DNA from: an uncultured Lachnospiraceae bacterium
GTDB lineage: Bacteria > Bacillota > Clostridia > Lachnospirales > Lachnospiraceae
Direction of reading: 5' to 3'
DNA length: 64,000 nucleotides
NCBI GenBank assembly: GCA_910579505.1
Contig: CAJTTZ010000010.1
Location: 1-64,000, forward strand
This document shows positions 23,101 to 31,690 of this stretch, piece after piece; the stretch's first letter is position 1, and each line of letters opens with the position of its first letter. A model generated the notes under the pieces. It saw nothing but the letters and a program-made list of their open reading frames with translations, searched no databases and had not been told where the DNA came from. The position numbers and the translations under genes are program-made.

Positions 23101-24393
23101 CTAATACCTCCTAATTATTTTTTTTCTTGCTAAAATGTTCAATACTATTAATGCATCTTCCACACCAAGAGATAATTTTTCACTTATTACCTCTATATTA
23201 ATAACCTTATTGTTCATAAGAATATTGTAAAAATCAAAAGTAATAATGCTCCATTGTTGTACAGAAACAAAAAGAATAACTCCAAAACTTTCGATACGCC
23301 AACGAACTTTATCTGATAAGATATAATTACTAGTTATATCTATATCCTTTTGCTCGCTTGAAATTATGTTATCATCAAAGTCAAATGAGAAATTTGCATA
23401 TGGATCTGGCTCATTCAATTTACCTGTCTGAACCTCAGCCTCTACTTTACATCCACCTCCACAAACATATTTTTTATTACAACCATTACATTTTTTCGGT
23501 AGTAATTCATTGCTTCGCCATTTACTCATATTATCCCATGAACTACTTATCCCTAAACTTATATCTCCGTAACTAGTTGAACTATGAGAACATGGTCTTA
23601 TTAATCCATTATATCCAATCGAACAAATAATTTTGCCAGCCGTACAATGTCTTGTTTTAAATATCTGATATAACTCTTTATCATTAAAAGAACATAAAGC
23701 ATATGCTTCTAAAGAAGAAATTTTCAAGTTTAATGATTTTTTTATATATAGTAGATCATATAACATCTGTTTAAATTCTGCATTTGATAGTCTATATTTA
23801 ATAAATCCTTCACTATTAAACGGGGTGGCTGATTTTGTCGCAGCAAATGTTTTAACTCCGTACTTTTTTAATTCCTTAGCTGAATCAATAATATAATCCT
23901 TATTAATTTTAGTAACAACCATATTAACTGAAAAGGGTATTTTATTATGTAATAATATTTTTATTCCGTTTATTGTTTTAGTTGCAGATTCTTTTACATT
24001 GGTTATTTTATCATTAATATCGTTAAAAACACACGGTAACGAAACTAACATAGATGTAATTCCCAAATTCTTTATAGTTTTTGCCATATCTTCTGTAAGC
24101 AAAGAAACATTACTATTAATACTGACTGATACTCTATTTAATATTAATTTCTTGATATATGGTAATAATTTATCCCATACAAGTAAAGGTTCGCCTCCTG
24201 TAATAACAACATGAAATATTTTATTACAAATAATTTCATCTACAATTTTACCCCATAAACACTCTATAGAACCTTCAAAAGAATTTCTATTAGGGTCATG
24301 ACACCAATAATTGTAACAATGTATGCAGTTATAATTACATTTTTCAGTTACCTCCCACTGAACAACCAAAGGTGCACTTAATTTTCTGTACAT
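23101..24393 (-). CDS. radical SAM/SPASM peptide maturase with C-terminal RRE-like domain
   Basis: A 430-residue radical SAM enzyme. The cluster motif is CNYNCIHC (Cys 19, 23, 26), the SAM-binding region has TGGEP (65-69). A SPASM region carries auxiliary-cluster cysteines at 250, 257, 268, 302, 305, 311 and 315 (RHCTAGKIICSIGYNGLIRP; KCNGCNKKYVCGGGC). Residues about 360-430 (DKVRWRIESFGVILFVS... LNILARKKIIRRY) resemble a PqqD-type RiPP recognition element fused at the C-terminus, unlike most maturases, which carry it at the N-terminus. GAGGGGATACTA precedes the ATG. Together with the following 42-residue gene it forms a minimal RiPP cassette. No transporter or protease is adjacent. AT content matches the element. 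Confidence 0.85.
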   Translation of the reverse strand: MYRKLSAPLVVQWEVTEKCNYNCIHCYNYWCHDPNRNSFEGSIECLWGKIVDEIICNKIFHVVITGGEPLLVWDKLLPYIKKLILNRVSVSINSNVSLLTEDMAKTIKNLGITSMLVSLPCVFNDINDKITNVKESATKTINGIKILLHNKIPFSVNMVVTKINKDYIIDSAKELKKYGVKTFAATKSATPFNSEGFIKYRLSNAEFKQMLYDLLYIKKSLNLKISSLEAYALCSFNDKELYQIFKTRHCTAGKIICSIGYNGLIRPCSHSSTSYGDISLGISSSWDNMSKWRSNELLPKKCNGCNKKYVCGGGCKVEAEVQTGKLNEPDPYANFSFDFDDNIISSEQKDIDITSNYILSDKVRWRIESFGVILFVSVQQWSIITFDFYNILMNNKVINIEVISEKLSLGVEDALIVLNILARKKIIRRY

Positions 24394-24474
24394 TAGTATC
24401 CCCTCTTCAAATTATTATTTTTATTATAATACCACAATACTAATCCAATTTCCATATTATAGCAAAAATCTACA

Positions 24475-24512
24475 AAAAAGGCATACCAGACTTTCACATC
24501 CGATATGCCTTA
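24475..24512 (-). terminator. terminator of the HNH-AP2 transcript
   Basis: AAGGCATA pairs with TATGCCTT around an 18-base partly paired loop; leftward the stem runs into TTTTTTG. It lies before the RiPP operon, which therefore has its own promoter in 24394-24474. Confidence 0.75.
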
Positions 24513-24552
24513 TCCCCACTGCCCTTAATATTAATAACTCAGCATCCTTTTT

Positions 24553-24651
24553 TCAAGTTCCATTTCCACACCCATACGCACTCCGGCGAAACTTCTCCGC
24601 ATATTCATCCTCAATCAGTTTGGTTTTAATTCTTCTTTCAAAATCTGTCAT
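24553..24651 (-). CDS. small basic peptide after the HNH-AP2 gene
   Basis: A 32-residue frame, MTDFERRIKTKLIEDEYAEK followed by FRRSAYGCGNGT. A strong AGGAGG lies 9 bases before the ATG, and the frame sits between the HNH-AP2 stop and its terminator. Short, but the ribosome site and position support real coding. Function unknown. Confidence 0.45.
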   Translation of the reverse strand: MTDFERRIKTKLIEDEYAEKFRRSAYGCGNGT

Positions 24652-24672
24652 GGTTAAAAATCCTCCTGTAAT

Positions 24673-25638
24673 TTAATCATCAAATTCAATTTTCCAGTTC
24701 ATCATTGCTTCATATACCCTATCTGGAATCTTGCCCTTATACCTATCAGCAACAACGATGATAAGGGCTTCCTTATGCCTCTTATATTCCATAAACGCTT
24801 CTTTTGGCGTATTATAAACACCTAATTTTACAGTCTTACCATCAACATTCAGTGCCGCACGATATTTACCTTTATCAAAACTTACTCCAACTGGATATTT
24901 GCCACGTTTTCTCCTACAATTCAGCAAAAGAGTATTGATTGTATGCGGAACAAATACGCACGTTTCAGGACTATATACCTTATTGCCCTTGCACAAAATA
25001 TCCTTATCCAAGTCCATCTGCTCATTGCCGATCATATAATAATTCTCTTCTACCCATTTATAAAATCGTTCCTTATCCTCTAACCAGTAATCACAAATGG
25101 TACAGCCTATGTACTCTGGAAATCTCTTATGTAATTTTTCATTATAACAGCGTGAATGCATATCGTTCCATAATCTTCTTGCTTTCATGCGGCTATTATT
25201 CAGGAATGGTATATACTTTTGTTCTCTGCCTAAATCATCTACACTGATCTTTCCATTCCTTAAATTATAAAATTCCCTGTCAGATACATAAATCAGATTA
25301 TTGTATTTGCTATTGGAACTGTCACCATCAATATGATATACCTTGTTTTTGCCCTTTACTGGCTCTAAAAATGTCTGCGCCACTAAATTATCTGCATATA
25401 CATCTCTTTTATATTCCACACCGCTTTCATCTTCATAATATATCTTCCAGTGAACTTTATTTGTTTTTGATGCCAATGTTTCATTATGTACATAGAATTT
25501 GCCCTTAATATTATTGGCTAATCTTCCCTCGGATGAAATGTAATAATGCTTTGTTCCTTCTATCAGCATGAATGTTTCAAGTTTATTTAATGGCTTTATG
25601 CCTGTACGGTTTAAATCTAATATGTTTATTTCTTGCAT
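24673..25638 (-). CDS. HNH homing-endonuclease-like protein with AP2 DNA-binding domain
   Basis: A 321-residue protein. The N-terminal half contains an HNH core typical of phage homing enzymes (VYHIDGDSSNSKYNNLIYVS, about residues 110-130); the middle is a further conserved region (RLWNDMHSRCYNEKLHKRFP); the C-terminal part is AP2-like (YPVGVSFDKGKYRAALNVDG, then GVYNTPKEAFMEYKRHKEA). Such freestanding HNH-AP2 proteins are selfish genes of phages and elements. No interrupted gene was seen beside it. Confidence 0.75.
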   Translation of the reverse strand: MQEINILDLNRTGIKPLNKLETFMLIEGTKHYYISSEGRLANNIKGKFYVHNETLASKTNKVHWKIYYEDESGVEYKRDVYADNLVAQTFLEPVKGKNKVYHIDGDSSNSKYNNLIYVSDREFYNLRNGKISVDDLGREQKYIPFLNNSRMKARRLWNDMHSRCYNEKLHKRFPEYIGCTICDYWLEDKERFYKWVEENYYMIGNEQMDLDKDILCKGNKVYSPETCVFVPHTINTLLLNCRRKRGKYPVGVSFDKGKYRAALNVDGKTVKLGVYNTPKEAFMEYKRHKEALIIVVADRYKGKIPDRVYEAMMNWKIEFDD

Positions 25639-25865
25639 TGCTTAGTTAGATACTTCCTTTCGATATGTCTTTAGATAACTCAGCACCATTTTGTGCTAAG
25701 TTAATAATTGAGCATCCCGATTGTATGCTCCGAATCACTATTCATAATAAAAGAGACAATACGATTGATTCATACTGTCTCTGTAAAATACTGTATTCAG
25801 TTTTAATGTTTTCCCCAAAATTGGGGAAGTCTTTAAATTTTATATTGACAGCCAATAGGGTAAAA

Positions 25866-25909
25866 GGGGTAGGTATATAGCATATATATAGAAGTTATAT
25901 ACCTACCCC
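25866..25909 (-). terminator. strong terminator of the primase gene
   Basis: GGGGTAGGTATATA pairs perfectly with TATATACCTACCCC (14 bp) around a 16-base AT-rich loop; the leftward strand continues TTTTACCC. It lies 17 bases past the primase stop codon. The remaining gap 25639-25865 holds no clear gene. Confidence 0.8.
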
Positions 25910-25926
25910 TATCACCGAAACACTAT

Positions 25927-27816
25927 CTAATCAATATCATCCTCAATAATGATATTGGGATAACCGTCTGATTTAATATGGTACTGCTCTTTCAATGCCT
26001 TATTCGCTTTGATCTTTTTCAATCCATATAAATCCATAATCTCATTCAGACTACGTTTAATCTGCGTTTCAGTAACTTCATATCTGTATTTATTACCAAG
26101 AATATAGACGACTTCCTTTTCAGTGCAATATCCTTTTCGCTGGATGCATTGTAATATAACCTCGGAAATCTTCAAAGTGCGCTCATCACTGGCTTTTGTT
26201 GTAGTGCGGTCTACAATCTCCCCATATTCATTCTTTCTTTTCTTATATTGTGGATATATGGAAGCTGCTACATCGAATCCTTCAGAACGATAGAACATAT
26301 CAAATGATATTCCTGCAATTCTATAGCCCTTTTCCTTCCATTTGATACCATTATTTTCAATAGTGCTTAACTGCTGAATTACCCATGATGGAATTGCATA
26401 GAAATTAACATGATTCCCTGATCGTTTATCTGTACCAGAATATTTAATTGCTTTGAAAAGTAATTCCTTTGGAATATCCTTATCATCAAGAATACGGATT
26501 AAATCATGGTAAATAAGCATCTTTATATACTTTCCTACTTTATCAATTCTCTTTTGATTAGTATTCATTCCAAGATATTCTGCAATCCTCTTATGTGTCA
26601 CAAAGAACACTATTTCACCATCGTCATTAGAAAATTTCTCACTGTAGACATTATTCCTTGCAATAGAAAGCATCATCAAAAATGTATCTTTTGCATTTCT
26701 AATATTTTTATCTGCTTGTGGACACAATTCTTTAAACTTATTCAGCGTAATATTGCTAATCATAAGGTCAATATTTTCTCTCTGTTCTATACTCCATTGG
26801 GATTCTTTGATTGATAGGTTATAGATATTCATGATAAATTGGATTGCTTTGTATTCAGACTTGAAATCGCCTAATAATTCAATTAACTGCTTGATATTCA
26901 GCGTGAGATTTTCAGAACAACACCTATATTTCTGTACGCCATTTTGCGTAGTAAATATATTTGCAGATGGATTATGGTCATCATGCAAAACGCAACAAAA
27001 TGACCTCGGATCGTCTATATCAATCAGTTCTGCTATATCCAATTCGGAATAGATATAATCCCAAAACTCATTTTTATTTTCAAATTCTATCGGATCATGT
27101 GCTAATACCTTGCGTAAATACTCTATATCATGCTCTTTGATTGCTTTTACATTTAGATTTTCATATGTAGAACGCTCTTTTGCAGTATCAGTACCTTTAT
27201 TTTTGATACCGGCAGCAGTGCTATCCTTTTTCTTTTTTGATTTCGGCTTTGCATTGGATATATACTGTTCAAAATCAGCATTCCAATATTTTTCTATGAT
27301 GGATTCGGCATTTATCCTTGTATCATAATCAGGATATAATACTGTATGTCCTTTACCACCGAAAAATAGCCTATCACGGTTAAAACACACTTCATCAATA
27401 CCGCCAATAATTCCCATAAGCGTAGCTTGTAACTTATCCCTAATATTCCCATCCGTAATCACCGTATCATTACAAAAAATCATGCGGAATTTATGATGTT
27501 CTTCTTTGTGGCTGAATGTCGTATACATGAAACATGGTGTAATGCCTAGCGAAATGACCTTGTTATAGGCTTCTTCTATCCTTATGCCATCGTCAAAATC
27601 AAGACCAAATAATTGTTGTTCTATCCAGTTTTCAGCTTTATTCCCTCCTGCTAATACTCCTGGCTTAAATGATGCCCCATGAACTAAAGCATCTGCCAAA
27701 TTTTCAATCGTAATATTTACTTGTGTCAAACTTTTCTGTACCCATCCACACTGTTTACCTTGTGGCTTATCTTTGAATCTGTGGTTAAAGTACATACATT
27801 TTATGTCATTACCCAT
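25927..27816 (-). CDS. primase of the archaeo-eukaryotic type with zinc-finger region
   Basis: A 629-residue replication protein. Residues about 65-155 show the AEP/prim-pol pattern: FGLDFDDG with the catalytic acid pair (Asp 73, 75), a TFSHKEEHHKFRMIF block (100-114) with the sxH motif and a conserved K-F-R, and FNRDRLFFGG (145-154). Residues about 265-300 resemble the CHC2 zinc finger of DnaG (FCCVLHDDHNPSANIF, then YRCCSENL). The C-terminal 250 residues are helical with winged-helix-like segments. AGGAGG precedes the ATG. It likely primes or initiates element replication. No helicase is adjacent in the window. Confidence 0.75.
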   Translation of the reverse strand: MGNDIKCMYFNHRFKDKPQGKQCGWVQKSLTQVNITIENLADALVHGASFKPGVLAGGNKAENWIEQQLFGLDFDDGIRIEEAYNKVISLGITPCFMYTTFSHKEEHHKFRMIFCNDTVITDGNIRDKLQATLMGIIGGIDEVCFNRDRLFFGGKGHTVLYPDYDTRINAESIIEKYWNADFEQYISNAKPKSKKKKDSTAAGIKNKGTDTAKERSTYENLNVKAIKEHDIEYLRKVLAHDPIEFENKNEFWDYIYSELDIAELIDIDDPRSFCCVLHDDHNPSANIFTTQNGVQKYRCCSENLTLNIKQLIELLGDFKSEYKAIQFIMNIYNLSIKESQWSIEQRENIDLMISNITLNKFKELCPQADKNIRNAKDTFLMMLSIARNNVYSEKFSNDDGEIVFFVTHKRIAEYLGMNTNQKRIDKVGKYIKMLIYHDLIRILDDKDIPKELLFKAIKYSGTDKRSGNHVNFYAIPSWVIQQLSTIENNGIKWKEKGYRIAGISFDMFYRSEGFDVAASIYPQYKKRKNEYGEIVDRTTTKASDERTLKISEVILQCIQRKGYCTEKEVVYILGNKYRYEVTETQIKRSLNEIMDLYGLKKIKANKALKEQYHIKSDGYPNIIIEDDID

Positions 27817-28123
27817 TGAACCTCCTAGATTACCAGGAATTCAAGAAATGTTTAGATTTAACAAAATTTTTTGTATGTCTAACTTGATTAGTAAAATTTC
27901 AGAAATGTTAAGTTTTTGATTTTTGCACGTTAAAAAGATCACACCAAAAATGGCGCAATCTTTTACCTTACTCATATTTTCAAATATTCAGTTTTCATCA
28001 TATTTTATGGAATTTCACTGTCCAGATTTGGACAATCGAAACTGTTGATGGTTATTAGATTTTTCTTGAATTTCGGTTTTATTAAAATTTACTATCTTTT
28101 CAAACCTATTAATGATATAATTT
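27817..28123. repeat. AT-rich control region with direct repeats
   Basis: Non-coding stretch upstream of the primase gene. It contains AGAAATGTTTAG (about 27844) and AGAAATGTTAAG (about 27901), and GTCTAACTTGATTAG (about 27877), whose near-identical copy lies on the other strand at 15227-15242. Candidate origin iterons or operator for the primase. Confidence 0.45.
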
Positions 28124-28300
28124 TTATATTGTATTTGTGCCAAACACCTTTTTCTTGAAAAGTTCGATAATCCTATAACATTCAGAATTATCAACTTGAT
28201 TAGAAAACAATGTTCTCACAAGCATCTCAGCAATGTAATTTTCTTTTTCCATTTGTTGATTTGATTGTGCAACTGTATCAACTATATTACTGCTATTCAT
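28124..28300 (-). CDS. small hypothetical protein upstream of the primase
   Basis: A 58-residue frame (MNSSNIVDTVAQSNQQMEKE..., ending KKKVFGTNTI). A weak GGTG lies 4-7 bases before the ATG. Amphipathic helical pattern with codon choice like its neighbours. It is divergent from the DUF2513 gene. Coding is plausible but unproven. Confidence 0.4.
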   Translation of the reverse strand: MNSSNIVDTVAQSNQQMEKENYIAEMLVRTLFSNQVDNSECYRIIELFKKKVFGTNTI

Positions 28301-28331
28301 TTTTCACCAGCTTTCTGAAAGGAATGATTTT

Positions 28332-28784
28332 ATGAAACTTGATCCTGATTGTGTACGTGATGTTTTATTATATCTTGAATCTAATTTAGAATATGTAGAG
28401 AGGTATGATTGCGGATTAGAGCATAATGAAATAACCTTTAGCACTATTACTGATGCTATATTACAGAAACACGATTATGGCAAAGATACCGTAAATTATG
28501 CCATCGAAAAATTATTGGAGGTAGGATTTATTACTTCTAACAAACAAGTGCGTGGAAGTAATAAAACTATCCTCTCCGCTCCAATTTCCGATATTACATG
28601 GAATGGACATCAATTTCTCAACAATATTCGTAAACAATCTATTTGGGATGCAACAAAATCCGGTGCCAAAAAGATTGGCGCTACTTCTATATCTGCTCTC
28701 AATATGATTGCGATGGAAATTGTCAAAACTATTGTCACAAAGCCAGAAGTAATAAATAGTATAATGAGCGGATTACACCTTTAA
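28332..28784 (+). CDS. DUF2513-family protein
   Basis: A 150-residue protein matching the DUF2513 pattern: MKLDPDCVRDVLLYLESNLE at the start, a winged-helix-like middle (YAIEKLLEVGFI), ITWNGHQFLNNIRKQSIWDA, then a hydrophobic helix (ATSISALNMIAMEIVKTIV). DUF2513 proteins occur singly on Firmicutes elements and prophages; their function is unknown, probably regulatory or effector. AAAGGAATGATTTT precedes the ATG. It is one of only a few rightward genes on the element. Confidence 0.82.
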   Translation: MKLDPDCVRDVLLYLESNLEYVERYDCGLEHNEITFSTITDAILQKHDYGKDTVNYAIEKLLEVGFITSNKQVRGSNKTILSAPISDITWNGHQFLNNIRKQSIWDATKSGAKKIGATSISALNMIAMEIVKTIVTKPEVINSIMSGLHL

Positions 28785-28814
28785 TGTGTAATCTTCTATT
28801 ATATACACTCCCTC

Positions 28815-29222
28815 TCAGCCTCTCTTTGGAAATCCCGTCATTCTCAAGCATAAGGCAGTATAATTACCAGAATATTTCTTACCTTTTGTAAATATATTGT
28901 ATGTTGCCAATGTGTCTTTAGGCTCTTTTACCAATTTTGCTCCATATCCAACACGCTCACCTTTTGATTTTAGATTTCTTTCGCCTTTTCTCCGCAATCG
29001 TGCCAACTGTTCTTTACAAGATTTCACATTATTAGTACTGATAAATTTACGCATCCAGTCAAATAATTCTGTATCTTCTGTGTGTTCTAACTTATATCTA
29101 TCAGCGGAAAATGTCTTACACCATGCTTTGGTGATATTTTCGTCCGTAGGATCGATCTGCTCTAACATGATATGTCTTGCGATAATCAGTCTTTTCTCTT
29201 GTAGATTCTTAATTTTTTTCAT
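28815..29222 (-). CDS. hypothetical protein, paralogue of 29967-30542
   Basis: A 135-residue basic protein. Its start (MKKIKNLQEKRLIIARHIML) is alignable with that of the gene at 29967-30542 (LKISDLEEKRLIVAYSMART), and both share a W-C segment afterwards (KAWCKTFS versus RQWCIWW). GGAGGAAACAAAGTTTAT precedes the ATG at 29222. The family is unknown to me. The two paralogues flank the two HU-like genes, suggesting duplication of a gene pair. Confidence 0.55.
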   Translation of the reverse strand: MKKIKNLQEKRLIIARHIMLEQIDPTDENITKAWCKTFSADRYKLEHTEDTELFDWMRKFISTNNVKSCKEQLARLRRKGERNLKSKGERVGYGAKLVKEPKDTLATYNIFTKGKKYSGNYTALCLRMTGFPKRG

Positions 29223-29256
29223 ATAAACTTTGTTTCCTCCATAACTCTGTAACCTT

Positions 29257-29646
29257 TCAGTCCGTAGCAGAATCATCACACTTCTTTTGTGATAATCTTT
29301 TACATGCATCTTTCAGACGTTCACCCATCGTAAATCTGATTCTATATCGTGCTGGTACAATATTCTCTGTTATATTATTGAAACCATTAGCATTTAGTTT
29401 GACTGCTTTATAATATTTAGGTTCCATCTTGACATAATTGTTTATCTTAATAGAATCGCCGTTCTCTATAGATTCATATACCACATCCCAAAAAGCATTT
29501 AATACATTTACAATAATCTTCTGTGTATATTTTAGATGATATTTTCTTTTATACTTATTGCCATTGCCACCTATGGCTATCTTTTCATTAATCAATTTCT
29601 CTGATATTTTGTCTATAATATCCTTTTTATGTAATTCGTTATTCAT
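29257..29646 (-). CDS. divergent HU-like DNA-binding protein
   Basis: A 129-residue protein with the HU/IHF layout: helix (YTQKIIVNVLNAFWDVVYES), then IENGDSIKINNYVKMEPKYY in place of the usual GD-V-L-GFG-F, a long arm with VPARYRIRF, and a closing helix (GERLKDACKRL). HU-type proteins bend and compact DNA. Compared with host HU (about 90 residues) it has a longer N-terminus. It overlaps the upstream HU-like gene by 8 bases. Confidence 0.68.
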   Translation of the reverse strand: MNNELHKKDIIDKISEKLINEKIAIGGNGNKYKRKYHLKYTQKIIVNVLNAFWDVVYESIENGDSIKINNYVKMEPKYYKAVKLNANGFNNITENIVPARYRIRFTMGERLKDACKRLSQKKCDDSATD

Positions 29647-29974
29647 TTTTCACCCCTAACCGTTTTTGAGTAAAAGCCGTTGCAGCCTGATTTAGCTTTG
29701 ATCCCGCTTTAAAGTACACTCGATAATGTTCTGGAACAATCATTTCTTTATTCATGGCTACATTCCTTGATTTTCGCTCTGCCATATACTTTGTTCCTAT
29801 TGTTGCATAACCATTGAGATTTACAGAATCACCATTTGAAAGCGCATCAATAATAACATCCCAAAATGCAGATACAATATTTTCAACGTCTTCCTGTGTA
29901 TACTTCTTATTTCTACATTTCAATAAATCTACAACACGTTTTATTAATCCAGGTCTAATAATTTTCTCATTCAT
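29639..29974 (-). CDS. HU-like DNA-binding protein
   Basis: A 111-residue HU/IHF-like protein: KYTQEDVENIVSAFWDVIID, LSNGDSVNLNGYATIGTKYM, then ERKSRN and a VPEHYRVYFKAGSKLNQAA closing part. These match the HU order of helix, GD-turn, arm and final helix (K-x-G-x-x-L). It overlaps both the upstream gene (8 bases) and the second HU-like gene (8 bases), so all are translated from one transcript. Probably an architectural protein for element replication, recombination or packaging. Confidence 0.75.
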   Translation of the reverse strand: MNEKIIRPGLIKRVVDLLKCRNKKYTQEDVENIVSAFWDVIIDALSNGDSVNLNGYATIGTKYMAERKSRNVAMNKEMIVPEHYRVYFKAGSKLNQAATAFTQKRLGVKNE

Positions 29975-30542
29975 TTTCGTTCTTTACCTCTATTTTGTTA
30001 TTAATCCAATTTACCATTTGCTCATACGTTCCCTGTGCCACACATTCTTGAATACCATATTTATCCTTATGGAAGATAAGATATTTGCCTAAAAGAAGTG
30101 GATGTTTTTTAGAAGTCTGATTTTGCAATCTATACCCATGTTCTTTCAATCCACTTTTCTTAAAAAGAATGCTGATATTGTTACCGCAAGTAGCTTTATA
30201 TTTCAGTAGTTTATCTTTAAGAATTTCTATATTGCATTTTTTTGATATGGTCTTATCATAATTTTCTTCAAACCATGTACATAATTCTGCAAGGAAATCA
30301 TCATATTCTTTAAAGTCCTGTATATCGGTTTCTCCTGCTCTTATTCTCTCCCTTGCTTTTGTTTTGGATTTTACAAATTTATGGTCATACATTCTTAATG
30401 CCCCACCATTGACCGAAAAATCATCTCTCCACCATATACACCATTGTCTCCAAACATTTTCAAGTCCAATGTGTTTGCTAGTTCTTGCCATAGAATAAGC
30501 AACGATCAATCTTTTCTCTTCTAAATCTGAAATCTTTAACAT
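29967..30542 (-). CDS. hypothetical protein, paralogue of 28815-29222
   Basis: A 191-residue protein (MLKISDLEEKRLIVAYSMAR...) with WRQWCIWWRDDFSVNGGALR and a basic C-terminus. AGGAGGATTTTTA precedes the ATG at 30542. First gene of the HU-like operon. Its related copy follows the HU-like pair. No known family; the pairing with HU-like proteins suggests a DNA-linked role. Confidence 0.55.
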   Translation of the reverse strand: MLKISDLEEKRLIVAYSMARTSKHIGLENVWRQWCIWWRDDFSVNGGALRMYDHKFVKSKTKARERIRAGETDIQDFKEYDDFLAELCTWFEENYDKTISKKCNIEILKDKLLKYKATCGNNISILFKKSGLKEHGYRLQNQTSKKHPLLLGKYLIFHKDKYGIQECVAQGTYEQMVNWINNKIEVKNENE

Positions 30543-31117
30543 TAAAAATCCTCCTATTTTTGTCAATGAAATATGCTTTTCATGTTATGTGTAATATAAT
30601 ACCTTTTCTGATACTCTGTGAGGCTCATACAGCCGTTTTCGGCAAGATCATGTCCATTTCCTCACTAAATATATTCAGGCACTAAAATAAGCCCACTATC
30701 GACTATATTTCTATAATCAATAATGGACTTATTCAGATGTCCAATTATTCATTTATGGGTATTCCTATTCGTACCAAACTCTTTTATGTGGCTACTACAC
30801 AACTACACAATCACTACACAAATTTGCTATTGAAATACATGGACTTGTATAGAGATATATGCTACTTTGAACTTGCTCAAACATTGATTGTATAAGGTTT
30901 TATAGAGATACATGAAGATATATAAAAATACATGAAAAAGGCTAACAAACTACGATGCCCAGTTTCATGTTATTTTATTCCTCCGTTTTTACTCAAAATA
31001 AAAAGCCTTAACAGCTATGATAGTATAGCATAGTAAGGCCCAAAAGTAAATCGCGAGATTACCATGCGATTTTGCCGGCCCTCAGCAAAATCGTCAAACA
31101 GGAATAGTCGCTCATAA
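30543..31117. other. non-coding region near the element's right end
   Basis: No convincing gene. It contains three copies of ACTACACAA (30794-30802, 30802-30810, 30813-30821), imperfect repeats of TAGAGATA-type sequence near 30857 and 30903, a hairpin GCCTTA...TAAGGC with inner CTATG/CATAG (about 31010-31040) and the palindrome CGATTTTGC...GCAAAATCG (31056-31082). It likely includes the promoter of the HU-like operon and the terminator of the toxN-like gene. Confidence 0.45.
31056..31082 (-). terminator. palindrome after the toxN-like gene
   Basis: CGATTTTGC pairs with GCAAAATCG around CGGCCCTCA, 36 bases past the toxin stop. No strong T tract, so termination is a guess; the inner stem at 31010-31040 may complete it. 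Confidence 0.4.
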
Positions 31118-31600
31118 TCAACAAAAATCTCTGCTTAATTTCTCCAGCATTTCAAAATCGTTTGTTCTTCTTGCCAATGCTGTTAAATTTCCATTACGCT
31201 TCTTATGATTATAAACTATCTCCGCATTTTTTCTGATTCGACATTTTTGTTTATTGATTTCCCGGTTTTCAGCCTGCAAAAGGAACTTATAATGCGGATC
31301 TTTTTCCGCATTGATATTCAGCTCTACCAATTGCCCTTTCGGTACGGGAATCATGTTATTAATATTGATAACTGCGTAACCCTTTATCTTAATAAAATCC
31401 ACACCTTCCTTCATCTTCTTGTGTTTGGGTTTAAACGAGGACAGAGGTGCAAAATAGGAAAATCTATTGATTTCAAAAACGACTCCAATATACTTACGTC
31501 CTGACGATCCTCCTTCATGCCGGAACAAATGCTCCTGATATTGGCTCAAATATTTTATGTAGGAATCCTTCACTCCATATATTCTTAAATTGTCTTTCAT
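31118..31600 (-). CDS. toxN: ToxN/AbiQ-family endoribonuclease toxin (type III TA)
   Basis: A 160-residue protein matching the ToxN/AbiQ family throughout: DSYIKYLSQY, KYIGVVFEINRFSYFAPLSS (about 36-55), then FIKIKGYAVININNMIPVPK (about 68-88) and DPHYKFLL. Family length is about 165-175. ToxN cuts its own antitoxin RNA into repeat units that inhibit it in a knot-like complex and, when freed by phage infection, cleaves mRNA. AAGGAG lies before the ATG at 31600; the frame open to 31702 covers the antitoxin terminator and is not coding. The classical layout of promoter, RNA repeats, attenuator and toxin is present upstream. Confidence 0.9.
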   Translation of the reverse strand: MKDNLRIYGVKDSYIKYLSQYQEHLFRHEGGSSGRKYIGVVFEINRFSYFAPLSSFKPKHKKMKEGVDFIKIKGYAVININNMIPVPKGQLVELNINAEKDPHYKFLLQAENREINKQKCRIRKNAEIVYNHKKRNGNLTALARRTNDFEMLEKLSRDFC

Positions 31601-31655
31601 AAAACTCCTTTGTGTACAGACAACCGCATACCTTAGCCGCTGTATTATCTGACAG

Positions 31656-31684
31656 AAAAGGCAGAGACTCAAATAGTCCCTGCC
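31656..31684 (-). terminator. attenuator between antitoxin RNA and toxN
   Basis: GGCAGGGACT pairs with AGTCTCTGCC (one mismatch) around ATTTG and is followed by TTTTCTG on the leftward strand. In ToxIN systems a leaky terminator here sets the excess of RNA over toxin. Confidence 0.85.
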
Positions 31685-31690
31685 TCCTGC

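Noticed and set aside
30794..30821. CRISPR array
   Set aside because: The nine-base repeats overlap or abut, with no unique spacers of constant length. No cas gene is present in the window.
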